64,000 bases of DNA from Azolla caroliniana (GCA_043228905.1 JBHGNT010000005.1:20956001-21020000); one strand, 5' to 3'. Counted from the stretch's first letter, positions 1 to 9,097 are shown. Notes: a model not told the origin generated them from the sequence alone. Translations and numbers: made by a program.

Positions 1-1095
1 AGGATTTTTAAACTCAATTGCCATTGACGGTGAACAATTCACTAGGAAACATGTTGTGGAAACTACTTCAGCCCAAAAGTGTTTGGACAACCCAGCATTG
101 GAAAGCAGACAACGAGCCATTTCCAAAAGAGTTCTGTTCATGCGCTCAGCTATGCCATTCTGCTGCGGTGTTTTAACTACTGTGCGATGTCTGGAAATTC
201 CTTCAGCCTCGCAAAACCTATTAAAATCTCCTCCGTAGAATTCCAAACCATTATCAGTTCGAAGTCTTCTAATCTACTTTCCCGTTTGCTTCTTGATCAG
301 AATTTTCCACTTCTTAAAAGTATCAAACACATAACTTTTGTGTTTAAGAAAATAGACCCAGACTTTTCTTGAAAAATCATCAATAAAAGTCAAAAGATAT
401 CAAGCTCCTACTTTTGATGGAACTGGTGTTGGTCCCCACAAATTAGAGTGAATATAATCCAAAGAACCTCTAGTCTTATGGATTCCAGTGCCAAAGCTGA
501 GTCTCTTCTGCTTTCCAAATACACAGTGCTCACAAAAATCCATCTTTCCCGTACTTTGGCCACAAAGTAGTCCTCGTTTGCTCAATAAGGTTAAACCTTT
601 TTCGCTCATATGCCCGAGCCTCATGTGCCATAACTTCGTAACATCAGAATCTGACATAGACGATGAAGAAACTGCTACAGAAGCCGTCACTGTCGAGCCA
701 TGTAATACGTAAAAGCTTCCTATTTTTCTAGCCTTCATCACAACCAACGCACCTTTGCTAACTTTTAATACTCCACCTTCAGTTAAGAACTTGCACCCGT
801 TGGCGTCAAGGGTGCCCAATGAGATGAGATTCTTCTTCAAATCAGGAACATGCCTCACATCAGTCAATGTTTTGACAATCCCATCAGCCATCTGGATCCG
901 TACTGTTCCTATTCCAATAGTTTTGCATGGAGCATTATTCCCCATCAAAACTACTCCTCCATCAATTGACTGGTATGATGAAAACCAATCCTGATTGGGA
1001 CACATATGATAAGAACAACCAATATCCATAATCCACTCATTATTTAGCTTTATTGACTTTTCCGTCACAAGGAGCACATCAACATCGCCTCCCAC
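1..1095 (-). pseudogene. Ty1/copia pol fragment: protease, GAG-pre-integrase, integrase core
   Basis: The minus strand reads as the protease-to-integrase part of a Ty1/copia polyprotein. From 1095 downward there is a protease-like stretch (MDIGCSYHM, where copia proteases normally have D-S-G), then the GAG-pre-integrase motif [14 protein letters not shown] with paired CxxC (CEHCVFGKQ), and below 400 an integrase core with DDFSR, TDNGLEF and NGMAERMNRTLLE, which supply the D, D and E residues. In-frame stops near 400 and 275 break the frame. Reverse transcriptase and RNase H would lie beyond the left edge of the window. The family assignment is firm; the Ser-to-Ile change in the protease active site and the stops say this copy is dead. 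Confidence 0.9.
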
Positions 1096-1155
1096 TTTAG
1101 CAACAATAGCTTTACCTGCATCCTCATTTCTATCTTGTGGAGTATTCTTTTTTCT

Positions 1156-1885
1156 CTACAACTTATCACAATTCTTGCGAATGTGGCCTGGTTCCTTATA
1201 GTGCCAACACAGAACAGATCTACTTTTGGATTTAGATCTAGATTTAGGCCTATCTCTATTGTTCCCTTTTTGTTTAGATCTACCTCTTACATATGAACTG
1301 TGCTTGACTATCACTAGTTTGTCTAGTGATATCATGATCAATATTTTCTTTAGTTTCCAAAGAAAATTTAACATCTTTTTGAGAAATAGTATTTTTCCCA
1401 TACAACATAGTTTCTCTAAAATGTCTATATGAATGGGGTAATGAACATAACAACAACAATGCCTTATCTTCATCATCAATAGTAACATCGAGATTTTGGA
1501 AATCCATGATAATAGATTCAAACTCATCAATATGAAAACTGAGAGATGTACCTTCACTCATCCGTAGTGAATACAAGCGTTGTTTCTTATAAAGCTTGTT
1601 CGTCAGAGTCTTTTTCAGATAAAGAGACTCCAATTTTTCCCATAGTGCCTTCGTTGTCTTCTCAGACATTACCTCCCGCAAAACTTCATTTGCCAAAGAC
1701 AGTTGAATCGTTGAGTGGGCCTTCTCGTCTATATCCTCCCACTTGGTGTCCGTCATACCGTCGGGCCTTACATCTAAAGCCTTCTGAACTCCGTTCTGCA
1801 CAAGGATCACGCACATCCTTACTTACCAAAGAGAGAAGTTGATTTTTCGATCAAACTTCTCGACATCAAATTTTGTTGTTGACAT
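1156..1885 (-). pseudogene. Ty1/copia gag
   Basis: This is the gag part of the same copia element. I take the start at the ATG at 1885 (MSTTKFDVEKFD), which lies about 50 bases inside the primer binding site, as expected. The body is a UBN2-type gag domain (ALWEKLESLYLKKTL, YSLRMSEGTSL, LLLCSLPHSYRHFRETMLY). A basic Ser/Arg/Lys stretch follows, and near 1165-1205 a zinc knuckle, CWHYKEPGHIRKNC, whose second Cys is replaced by Tyr. A TAA interrupts the N-terminal part near 1829, and a frame change lies in the middle (about 1280-1560). Gag would form the capsid of the element. It is clearly a pseudogene. Confidence 0.88.
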
Positions 1886-1930
1886 CTTGACTTCACAAGA
1901 AAATACCAAAACTAATGTACTAACAACCAA

Positions 1931-1943
1931 GGCTCTAATACCA
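1931..1943 (-). other. Copia primer binding site (tRNA-iMet type)
   Basis: On the minus strand this reads TGGTATTAGAGCC, one base off the plant initiator-Met primer site TGGTATCAGAGC. It sits three bases from the inner edge of the LTR (TGTTAGG on the plus strand at 1947) and so fixes the element's orientation and LTR boundary. Confidence 0.85.
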
Positions 1944-1946
1944 ATT

Positions 1947-2123
1947 TGTTAGGATGACACTCAGATCAAATAGTACATTAGATTAATTAGAAAACAATAA
2001 TATGATAATATAGGAGCGGAGAAATAAATGACACGAGTATTTACATGGTTCGGCTAAATTAGCCTATGTCCACGGAAAGGAGAGTGATTCCACTATAAGA
2101 AAATGTAACAGAGAGTTTACAAC
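1947..2123 (-). repeat. Copia 5' LTR, inner segment
   Basis: This is the part of the copia LTR next to the primer site, beginning TGTTAGGATG on the plus strand. It is interrupted at 2123 by Ty3-1. The rest of the LTR resumes at 7821, after a 5-base target duplication (ACAAC at 2119-2123, ACAAT at 7816-7820, one mismatch). Confidence 0.75.
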
Positions 2124-2127
2124 TGTC

Positions 2128-2190
2128 ATGATATGGCAAGACTCGAACCCATGACCTCATGGTATATGGGTCAAGCTCTTAACCATCACA
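2128..2190 (-). other. Antisense tRNA-like sequence in the LTR
   Basis: The minus strand reads like a degenerate tRNA. There is an A-box-like TGGTTAAGAGC (2185-2175) and, 25 nt later, a near-perfect B box GGTTCGAGTCT (2149-2139) followed by TGCC. Matching segments occur at the same place in both LTRs of Ty3-2 and, more diverged, in Ty3-3 (GGTTCAAGCC with TGGTTAGGTTC). It is not a functional tRNA: no acceptor stem can be paired. Confidence 0.6.
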
Positions 2191-2269
2191 CCATCTATTG
2201 TAATTCATAAGATATTATTTTCATTTATGTTTTATTATAAGAAAGTAATGTATATTCCAGATTTCTCTG

Positions 2270-2287
2270 GAACATTCTAGAAGTTTC
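2270..2287 (+). promoter_or_regulatory. Heat-shock element in Ty3-1 5' LTR
   Basis: GAACATTCTAGAAGTTTC is a perfect four-unit alternating nGAAnnTTC array, the binding site of heat-shock factor trimers. It lies about 20 bases upstream of the TATA box. The same site is in the 3' LTR (7501-7518), and equivalents are in Ty3-2 and Ty3-3. Confidence 0.8.
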
Positions 2288-2307
2288 AGGATTACTCCTG
2301 ACAACAC

Positions 2308-2315
2308 TATAAAAG
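2308..2315 (+). promoter_or_regulatory. TATA box of Ty3-1
   Basis: TATAAAAG, within CACTATAAAAGAAGG. The predicted transcript start, about 32 bases downstream, coincides with AAATTGGTTCAA at 2341-2352. The copy in the 3' LTR is at 7539-7546. Confidence 0.8.
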
Positions 2316-2340
2316 AAGGCACTAGGCATTATGTTGAACC

Positions 2341-2352
2341 AAATTGGTTCAA
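2341..2352 (+). other. Candidate self-primer at transcript 5' end
   Basis: AAATTGGTTCAA is perfectly complementary (12 of 12) to TTGAACCAATTT at 2573-2584, two bases past the end of the 5' LTR, where a tRNA primer site would normally be. The segment begins 33 bases after the start of the TATA box, so it should be the extreme 5' end of the genomic RNA. This fits the Tf1-type self-priming mechanism. Confidence 0.65.
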
Positions 2353-2572
2353 CGCCAGTCTTAAGCCTCTCAACCGCTTTGTACTTATCTTTCCACATAA
2401 TATATTAGTTGTTGTCATCATCTTTCTCTCTCTCTCGTCCTCGCTATCTCTCTCTCTCTCCTCTTCTCATTTCCTCTCTCGGGAATCGTACGCAATCCCG
2501 TCCTCTTAGTACTAATAGTACTGCTCTTCTTAGTACTAATTCCATCTCTGCTTTAGTACTATTTCTGACAGT

Positions 2573-2584
2573 TTGAACCAATTT
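2573..2584 (+). other. Candidate self-priming primer binding site
   Basis: TTGAACCAATTT follows the LTR (ends 2570) after the bases GT. It does not begin with TGG and matches no tRNA 3' end I know, but pairs with 2341-2352. Ty3-2 has TTGAACC at 37132-37138 and Ty3-3 has TTGATTCAAATT at 53475-53486, each matching its own transcript start. Confidence 0.65.
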
Positions 2585-2617
2585 TCTCCCTCATCCTCCT
2601 ACCCTTTTCCCTATACT

Positions 2618-3775
2618 ATGGCTACTGTTAGCGCCCAAGAATATCAATCCGTTTTCTCCGAGTTACAGTGCCTAAAAGAAAAGTTTGTTGCCCTGGAACA
2701 AGAAAACCAACGGTTGATAGGGGATCTACAACAAATCGCTCTCGAAAAACAACAAACGCAACAACAACATGGGGAGTTAGCATTACGGGTACAACAACTC
2801 GAAGCAGCGTTGCAACAACAAGGATCAAGTTCCCAAGGATTTCATAAAGAGCCCAAGATTGGACTTCCTGTGAAATTTGATGGAACGCGATCGCAATTCC
2901 GGGGATTCCTTAATCAGGTACGCTTAGTCATCCAGATGCATCCTTCCCGATATCCCACTAATGCATCTCGAGTCGGCCTAATAGGCACGTTACTTAGCGG
3001 CTCAGCCTTGGCATGGTTCGCTCCGCTTTTAGAAAACAAATCACCCTTGATTAATAACTTTGAAGATTTTATTGGTGAGTTTAAAGCCTGTTTTGGAGAT
3101 ACTGACAGCATCAGGACGCCGATCAACAAGATCCGAAGATTGCGTCAAGGCGATCGCCCAGCCTCTGCCTACGCGGCGGATTTCCGTCTACTCGCCTCAG
3201 ATATTCCCTAGGATGATCAGGCCCTCATGGAGCAGTTTTGCTACGGCTTGCGCAATGATGTCAAAGATCTGCTTTTAACCTTCCCCGAAGAACCAAAGTC
3301 TCTTACGGAGGCAATCAGTCGAGCGGTCCGATGCGACAACCGCCTTTTCGAACGACGTTCGGAGCGTCAGTTACAAATACCACGCTCTCAGCCGGAACCC
3401 ACATACGCCTCAGTCACGGTTAAACCGTTTGCACGCGATGTACCTTAAGCCAATATTCCGACACCGATGGAGATCGACACCATGCGTCGACGCGGCCCGT
3501 TATCGGAAGAAGAAAAGCAACGACGACGTGCCAATCGATTATGCCTTTATTGCGGTGGACCAAGGCATATCGCAATCAATTGTCCCCATAGGCCAAGAAG
3601 ACAGGTAAATCAAATCGTCGCCTGTACTAAACCCGAGTCAATTCTTCCCTTCGGAGTGTCTGATAGTATTAATAGTACTAATAGAGTGTCAGATAGTATT
3701 CATAGTACTAATAGCCTAAGTATCTCAAACAAATTTGAAATCCTTAGTCAATTAGATGAAGAGTTAAACGATTGA
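2618..3775 (+). pseudogene. Ty3-1 gag
   Basis: The start is taken at ATG 2618 (MATVSAQEYQ), supported by the equivalent ATG of Ty3-2 (METVSAQEYQ). The N-terminus is a Gln-rich coiled coil (LEQENQRLIGDLQQ). The core holds FDGTRSQFRGFLNQV and RLRQGDRPASAYAADFRLL, typical of Tf1/sushi-type gag. A CCHC knuckle, CLYCGGPRHIAINC, lies near 3543-3584. A TAG at 3209, where Ty3-2 has Trp, and a TAA near 3446 break the frame. The terminal TGA (3773-3775) overlaps the start of the pol frame, which is at -1. Gag builds the particle and the knuckle binds RNA. Confidence 0.9.
3763..3769 (+). other. Candidate -1 frameshift site between gag and pol
   Basis: GTTAAAC lies in the gag frame as G TTA AAC, two codons before the gag stop. 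The pol frame is -1 and is open only from 3760 onward, so a slip here would join the two. GUUAAAC is a known slippery heptamer in arteriviruses. Ty3-3 keeps the -1 relation (gag TAA at 54721) but has TCAAAAG instead, a poorer slip site. Confidence 0.4.
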
Positions 3776-6700
3776 GTCCAGCCAAAATAGGAGCCGTTTG
3801 GTTGGACAGCAGCCCTAGATCTGTACAGCCCATTAGTGGTTCCATTCCTTCCAAGCAAGTTAGCAATGTGTTCCTAGCCCAAGTCATTGTTAGTATTAAA
3901 AGTACTCCCCCAGTACCCGTCCTAGCACTCTTAGATTCCGGAGCTAATTCCTATTTCATGGATCGAAATTTTGCCCAAGCTTCTCATATATCCCTAAGAA
4001 AACTTCCTTGTCCCGCATCTGTAGTAGTCATTGATGGTCGTCCCATTGCTTCCGGGAATATTGTAGAAGAATCAGAACCCATTCAAGTTGTCCTAGGTAG
4101 TTTTGTGTGTGTAATATCATTTAATATAATTAGTAGTCCAGAGCATCCCATTGTCCTAGGATTACCTTGGTTTGAATTATATAATCCAGCCATAGATTGG
4201 AGAACAAGAGAAGTCCGATATCGACCACCCCAAGAATCTACTCACCGAGTTTCGACCATTTCACTCCATCAATTACGCAAAGAAGGACACAAGGAGGCAA
4301 TGTTCCTATTTGCAATATTAGTACATCCTTCCAGCACTATTAAGGAGTCCTCAGTACAACTTCCGGCAAAATATCATCCTTATGCCGATGTATTTGACAA
4401 GGTAAAAGCCGGTACCCGTCCTCATCACCGTCCCTATGACTGTCCCATCGATTTACAACCAGGAACCGAGCCACCATGGGGACCAATTTACAACTTGTCA
4501 CCCACCGAGTTAGAAGTCCTTCGAGCCTACATAGAGGAGAACTTGGCAAGCGGGTTCATCCGTCATTCGAAATCTCCGGCCGGTGCACCCATCTTCTTTG
4601 TCAAGAAGAAAGATGGCTCACTTCGTCTCGTCGTTGATTACCGCGGATTGAATAAGGTCACCATCCGGAATAGGTATGCACTTCCTCTTATATCAAGTCT
4701 TTTAGAGCGAGTTAATGGTGCCAAGTTTTTTACCAAAATTGATCTACGAGGAGCGTATAACCTCGTGCGGATCCGACCGGGAGATGAATGGAAGACCGCC
4801 TTTCGCACGCGGTATGGGCATTTCGAGTATACTGTTATGCCGTTCGGCCTAACCAATGCACCCACAGTCTTCCAACACATAGCAAATGATATATTCAGAG
4901 ACCTCTTGGATATCTGTTTGATCATCTATCTTGATGATCTATTGATTTATTCGAAGACCTAGCAAGAGCACGATTCTCATGTACTATTAGTACTAAAGTG
5001 ACTCCGCGAGAATGGTCTTTATGCCAAGCTAGAAAAATGTAGCTTTGACTGCAAGCAAGTGGAATTTCTAGGCTACGTCATCTCCTCAAAGGGCATCGCC
5101 ATGGATCCAGCTAAAGTCCAAACTGTACTAGAGTGGCAAATTCCACGATCGGTACGAGATGTACAATGTTTTCTAGGTTTTGCTAACTTCTACCATAAGT
5201 TTATACAGGATTACTCGAAGATTATCTTACCCCTCACACAACTTACGAAGAAGGGCCAAGCATTTCTTTGGTCCATTGAAGCAGATATGGCTTTTCGGCA
5301 TCTTAAGAAAGCCTTTACATCAGCACCGATTCTAGCTCATGTGGATACTAGCAAACCATTCATCATGGAGGCCGATGCTTCAGATTTTACCCTTGGTAGC
5401 ATCCTTTCTCAACAAGGAGATAAAGAAGAGTTGCATCCGGTGGCTTTCCATTCGCGCAAATTCGATGTTGCGGAAATCAACTACGAAATACATGACAAGG
5501 AGTTATTAGCCATCGTGGATTCATTTGTGCAATGGCGGCATTTCTTAGAGGGCTCTCCACATCAAGTTGTTGTCTTTAGTGATCATAAAAATCTTGCTTA
5601 TTTCCAGAACGCTCGCGTACTAAATCGACGGCAAGCTCGGTGGGCGCAATTCCTCACGCGTTTCGACTTCAAAATCACATATCGACCGGGGAAGTAGCAA
5701 GGAAAAGCAGATGCACTATCACGGCGTTCATATTTTGCACCTCGTCCTGGTGATCCAACACTTGGTAATCAAAAGCAAGTAATCTTGGGACTAACACGAT
5801 TGCACACGACGCGGATTTTTCACACCCCAATGGATTCACAGATTACCGATGACATACGTGCAAACTTGAAGATGGATAGTTTTGCTCAAGACATCCTGGC
5901 GCACATTGATACTTCTCGAGCATCCTGTTCTCAGTCTCAACAACCAGGTATTGACTACCGACAATTCGAATATCATGATGGTTTGTTATTCTTTAAAAAG
6001 CGCGTATATGTCCCCGATTGCTCCTGTCGCCTTCCAATCGTCCAGCATTGTCCCGACACCCATACGGCGGGACATTTCGGTAGTACCAAGACGTTGGAGC
6101 TAGTGCAGCGATCTTTTTGGTGGCCTCACATGCGCCGTTTTGTCGATGACTACGTTCGGACCTGTGATGCTTGCTGCCGAGCAAAGATGCCACGACACCA
6201 TCCACTTGGCTTGTTGGAACCCTTACCGATTCCAAGTAAGTCGTGGCAGTCTATTTGTCTTGATTTTATCACAGATCTGCCGTTCTCGCAGGGGTTTGAT
6301 GCTATCTTAACCGTCGTCGATCGATATACGAAGATGGCACATTTTGTTCCATGTACTAAGTCCATCACTAGCGAGGAAACCGCCGCCCTAGTCATGCGTG
6401 AGGTATTTCGGCATCATGGCCTCCTAGACAGTATCATCAGTGACCGAGGACTGCAATTTGTCTCCAAATTTTGGCAGCATCTCTTCAAGATGCTCAAGGT
6501 CTCTTGCAACCTCTCCTCCGGCTACCATCCTCAGACCGATGGGCAGGCAGAACGAACAAACCAAACGCTGGAGCAATATCTCCGGTGTTTCCTGAGTTAT
6601 CAACAGGACGATTGGGCCGAGATTCTTCACTTTACGGAGTTTGCGTATAATAATGTTGTTCACTCCTCGACTCGAGTCTCCCCATTCTACGCTTATACCG

Positions 6701-7343
6701 GTTCTCATCCTCGTTGGTCGGTGATCGACACCCCAGAGCTACCTACCAATCCTCGTGTCGGGGCTCATTTGGAGAGACTACGCAAGATCCAGACAGATCT
6801 CTCGACTCATCTTCGTCATGCTCAACAGACACAGAAGACTTATGTGGATCGTCATCGGCTTCACTCCTCTTTCGCCATTGGAGATCGAGTATGGCTCTTA
6901 CGTCGTCACATCAAGACTACTCGACCGTGCGACAAGTTGGATTATCGACGACTCGATCCTTTCCGTATTACGGGTAAAGTTAATGATGTCACATTCCGCC
7001 TTGATCTCCCTCCGCAGCTTTAGATACATCTGGTTTTCCATTGTTCTCTTCTTGAACCTTATAAAGCAAAAACACCATTCCCGATCGTGTTACACCACCG
7101 CCGCCCCCGCTGCAGTTGGACGCCGGCCCGGAGTATGAAGTTGCAGCCATCCTCGATTCCAAACTTATTCGCAACAAACTTTATTATTTGGTCGATTGGG
7201 TTGGTTATAGTCCGAGCGAACGCACTTGGGAACCCGTCCAGCATGTTGCCAATGCTCAGGATCTGCTTGCTGATTTCCACCGAAAGTATCCAGACAAACC
7301 CGGTCCGCAATCAACGCCGACTTGTTCCACTCGTCGTCTTTAA
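3772..7343 (+). pseudogene. Ty3-1 pol: protease, RT, RNase H, integrase, chromodomain
   Basis: Protease: LLDSGANSYFMD near 3930-3965. Reverse transcriptase: about 4560-5030, with [29 protein letters not shown] and YLDD near 4930. RNase H: about 5335-5600 (EADASDFTLGS, FSDHKNLAYF). Integrase: HTAGHFG with CDACC zinc residues near 6061-6175, then the core with LDFITDL, SDRGLQF and DGQAERTNQ. The PF of a GPY/F-like module is at about 6955. The chromodomain, at about 7116-7300, includes YEVAAILDSKLIRNKLYYLV and ERTWEPV. Stops at 4960 (TAG for CAG), 4999 (TGA), 5695 and 7021 (TAG for TGG), plus a frame change near 7030-7110, inactivate it. Each stop fits a C-to-T or G-to-A change. A functional copy would reverse-transcribe and integrate, with the chromodomain steering target choice. 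Confidence 0.92.
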
Positions 7344-7354
7344 GGGAGAGATAG
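7341..7354 (+). other. Ty3-1 polypurine tract
   Basis: TAAGGGAGAGATAG directly abuts the 3' LTR and is the expected primer for plus-strand synthesis. Equivalents: 40241-40256 in Ty3-2 and 58341-58353 in Ty3-3, all ending in GATAG. Confidence 0.8.
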
Positions 7355-7674
7355 TGTCATGATATGGCAAGATTCGAACCCATGACCTTATGGTATATGG
7401 GTCGAGCTCTTAACCATCACACCATCTATTGTAATTCATAGGATATTATTTTCATTTATGTTTTATTATAAGAAAGTAATGTATATTCCAGATTTCTCTG
7501 GAACATTCTAGAAGTTTCAGGATTACTCCTGACAACACTATAAAAGAAGGCACTAGGCATTATGTTGAACCAAATTGGTTCAACGCCAGTCTTAAGCCTC
7601 TCAACCGCTTTGTACTTATCTTTCCACATAATATATTAGCTGCTGTCATCATCTTTCTCTCTCTCTCATCCTCG

Positions 7675-7710
<36 letters not shown>

Positions 7711-7815
7711 CTCATTTCCTCTCTCGGGAATCTTACGCAATCCCGTCCTCTTAGTACTAATAGTACTGCTCTTCTTAGTACTAATTCCATCTTTACTTTA
7801 GTACTATTCTTGACA
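7355..7815 (+). repeat. Ty3-1 3' LTR
   Basis: 461 bp, a near-identical copy of 2124-2570, with a longer CT tract (7678-7705). It has its own tRNA-like segment, heat-shock element (7501-7518) and TATA box (7539). It is followed by the target duplication ACAAT. Confidence 0.93.
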
Positions 7816-7820
7816 ACAAT

Positions 7821-8120
7821 AATTAGAGAAATTATTCTCTAATTAAACCCAACACCCAAGAGAATAACCTCACAATTCTCTCATAAGAATTCTCTAAAAT
7901 GGTGTTTCCCAACTCTCTATTTCTCTCAAATCTCACAAGCCTACAACTCTTGGTGGTCATGCCTTTTAAATGACTGAGGCTGCCTTTATATATATAGCCC
8001 TCACTTCACTAACTTTTGCATGATAATGATGCATGCATGGGCCTTTATATATACTTCATGCAGATGAGAGACGTGGCTTTTCATAAACCACAAAAATTAA
8101 TTGAAGTCATTTAACATCAT
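7821..8120 (-). repeat. Copia 5' LTR, outer segment (promoter part)
   Basis: This continues the copia LTR interrupted at 2123. On the minus strand it has two TATA-like boxes (CTATATATATAAAGG near 7985-8000 and GTATATATAAAGG near 8045-8057). The outer end is not certain; TTAACA near 8112 is a possible terminus. Confidence 0.5.
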
Positions 8121-9017
8121 GCTTGTCATTCGAATTGATCTATCGGTTGGGGGCGAGTTAATCTTAGTGTTAACCCAAAGTTCGTTGTAACTTCATTATA
8201 TATAGGATGAACAATGGAATTCTTTTTAATTTTTCACTCCACTTCTTTGGGATTTGTTATAGGTCATTATGGCTAGAGCCATTGTAATGTTTTCAGCTTA
8301 ATGATTTTGTCATGTATACAGAACTTCTACTAATGAAGAAGAAAAGCTTTTTGAAAAAAAATAAGTTCTTTGTAACTTAGTCTTTGGTCGTGTGGATCCC
8401 GACAGCGATCCACAGTTCATTGTAAGGTTATGCATGATGGTGTTTTTTGTTTAGGAATGGAAGGTAGCTACTAGCAACAATTACACACAAAAAAGAAAAC
8501 ACAGAAGAAAGCAAATAATATGCTAGTTTTAACTATGATCATATCTTACCTTGCTTTGGTGATAGTAATCTTGACAAGTTGAATTGCCATGAATGCATAC
8601 CCTTAGAATCTAGTCATATCCGAAGGTTAAAATACTTTAAATGTCCTGTCTCTAGAATGACTCTATTCTATGTGAAGCTTTCTTGCATTGCATTACATGG
8701 TCCTCCTTTTACTTCCTTTGGCTTTCTGATGATTATTAATTTGGAGACCACTATAGGGATGGCAAGTTAGGTGCCGATCTCTCCGACAATCATCTTCGGA
8801 TGCTGTGTAAAAGCTTCGCTACGATAACTTGGGTTGGGTAAGAGCTAGTACCAATCTCAAGCTTGCCAATAATATTGTTGACATTGTGTCAATGTTCCAT
8901 CCCTCGGGCAGTGTAGGTAGGACTTCCTTTATGTTCTGGTCCGAAAAGTAGAATGCGATCGATTGCTCATTGCAGCTCTCAACAACTCCGATCGCTTGGC
9001 TATCCAAGTATAGACAT

Positions 9018-9083
9018 ACATACATACATACATACATACATGCATGCATGCATGCATACATACATACATACATACATACATAG
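9018..9083. repeat. (CATA)n/(CATG)n microsatellite
   Basis: Runs of CATA flank a central TGCATGCATGCATGCA block, so the stretch is partly palindromic. Tyr/Met/Cys-rich reading frames across it are artefacts. Confidence 0.9.
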
Positions 9084-9097
9084 AGAGAGCGAGAGAG

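Larger units (their letters stand above)
2124..2570 (+). repeat. Ty3-1 5' LTR
   Basis: The 447-bp LTR runs from TGTCATGATATGG to ATTTCTGACA. In order it holds an antisense tRNA-like segment (2128-2190), a heat-shock element (2270-2287), a TATA box (2308), the palindromic predicted transcript start (TTGAACCAAATTGGTTCAA), a CT-rich stretch (2424-2465), and several TTAGTACTAAT motifs before the end. Confidence 0.93.
2124..7815 (+). mobile_element. Ty3-1: full-length chromodomain Ty3 retrotransposon (Tf1/sushi-like)
   Basis: This is a 5.69-kb element with two LTRs (447 and 461 bp, starting TGTCATGATATGG and ending GACA), gag, pol and a polypurine tract. Domain order is gag coiled coil, gag core, CCHC knuckle, protease, reverse transcriptase, RNase H, integrase, chromodomain. 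It is inserted in a copia LTR. The LTRs differ mainly by C/T and G/A changes and by CT-microsatellite length, so the insertion is fairly recent, but at least six in-frame stops inactivate it. The reverse transcriptase wording ([43 protein letters not shown]) is what I know from fungal and fish chromoviruses, not from plant Tekay, CRM, Reina or Galadriel elements, which usually have FIDD. Confidence 0.93.

Noticed and set aside
2128-2190. A functional tRNA gene on the minus strand
   Set aside because: A and B boxes are present, but there is no acceptor-stem pairing and no anticodon arm, and it lies in every copy of the LTR.
2571-2590. Ordinary tRNA primer binding site for Ty3-1
   Set aside because: It does not start with TGG and matches no tRNA end I know, while a transcript-end complement fits perfectly.
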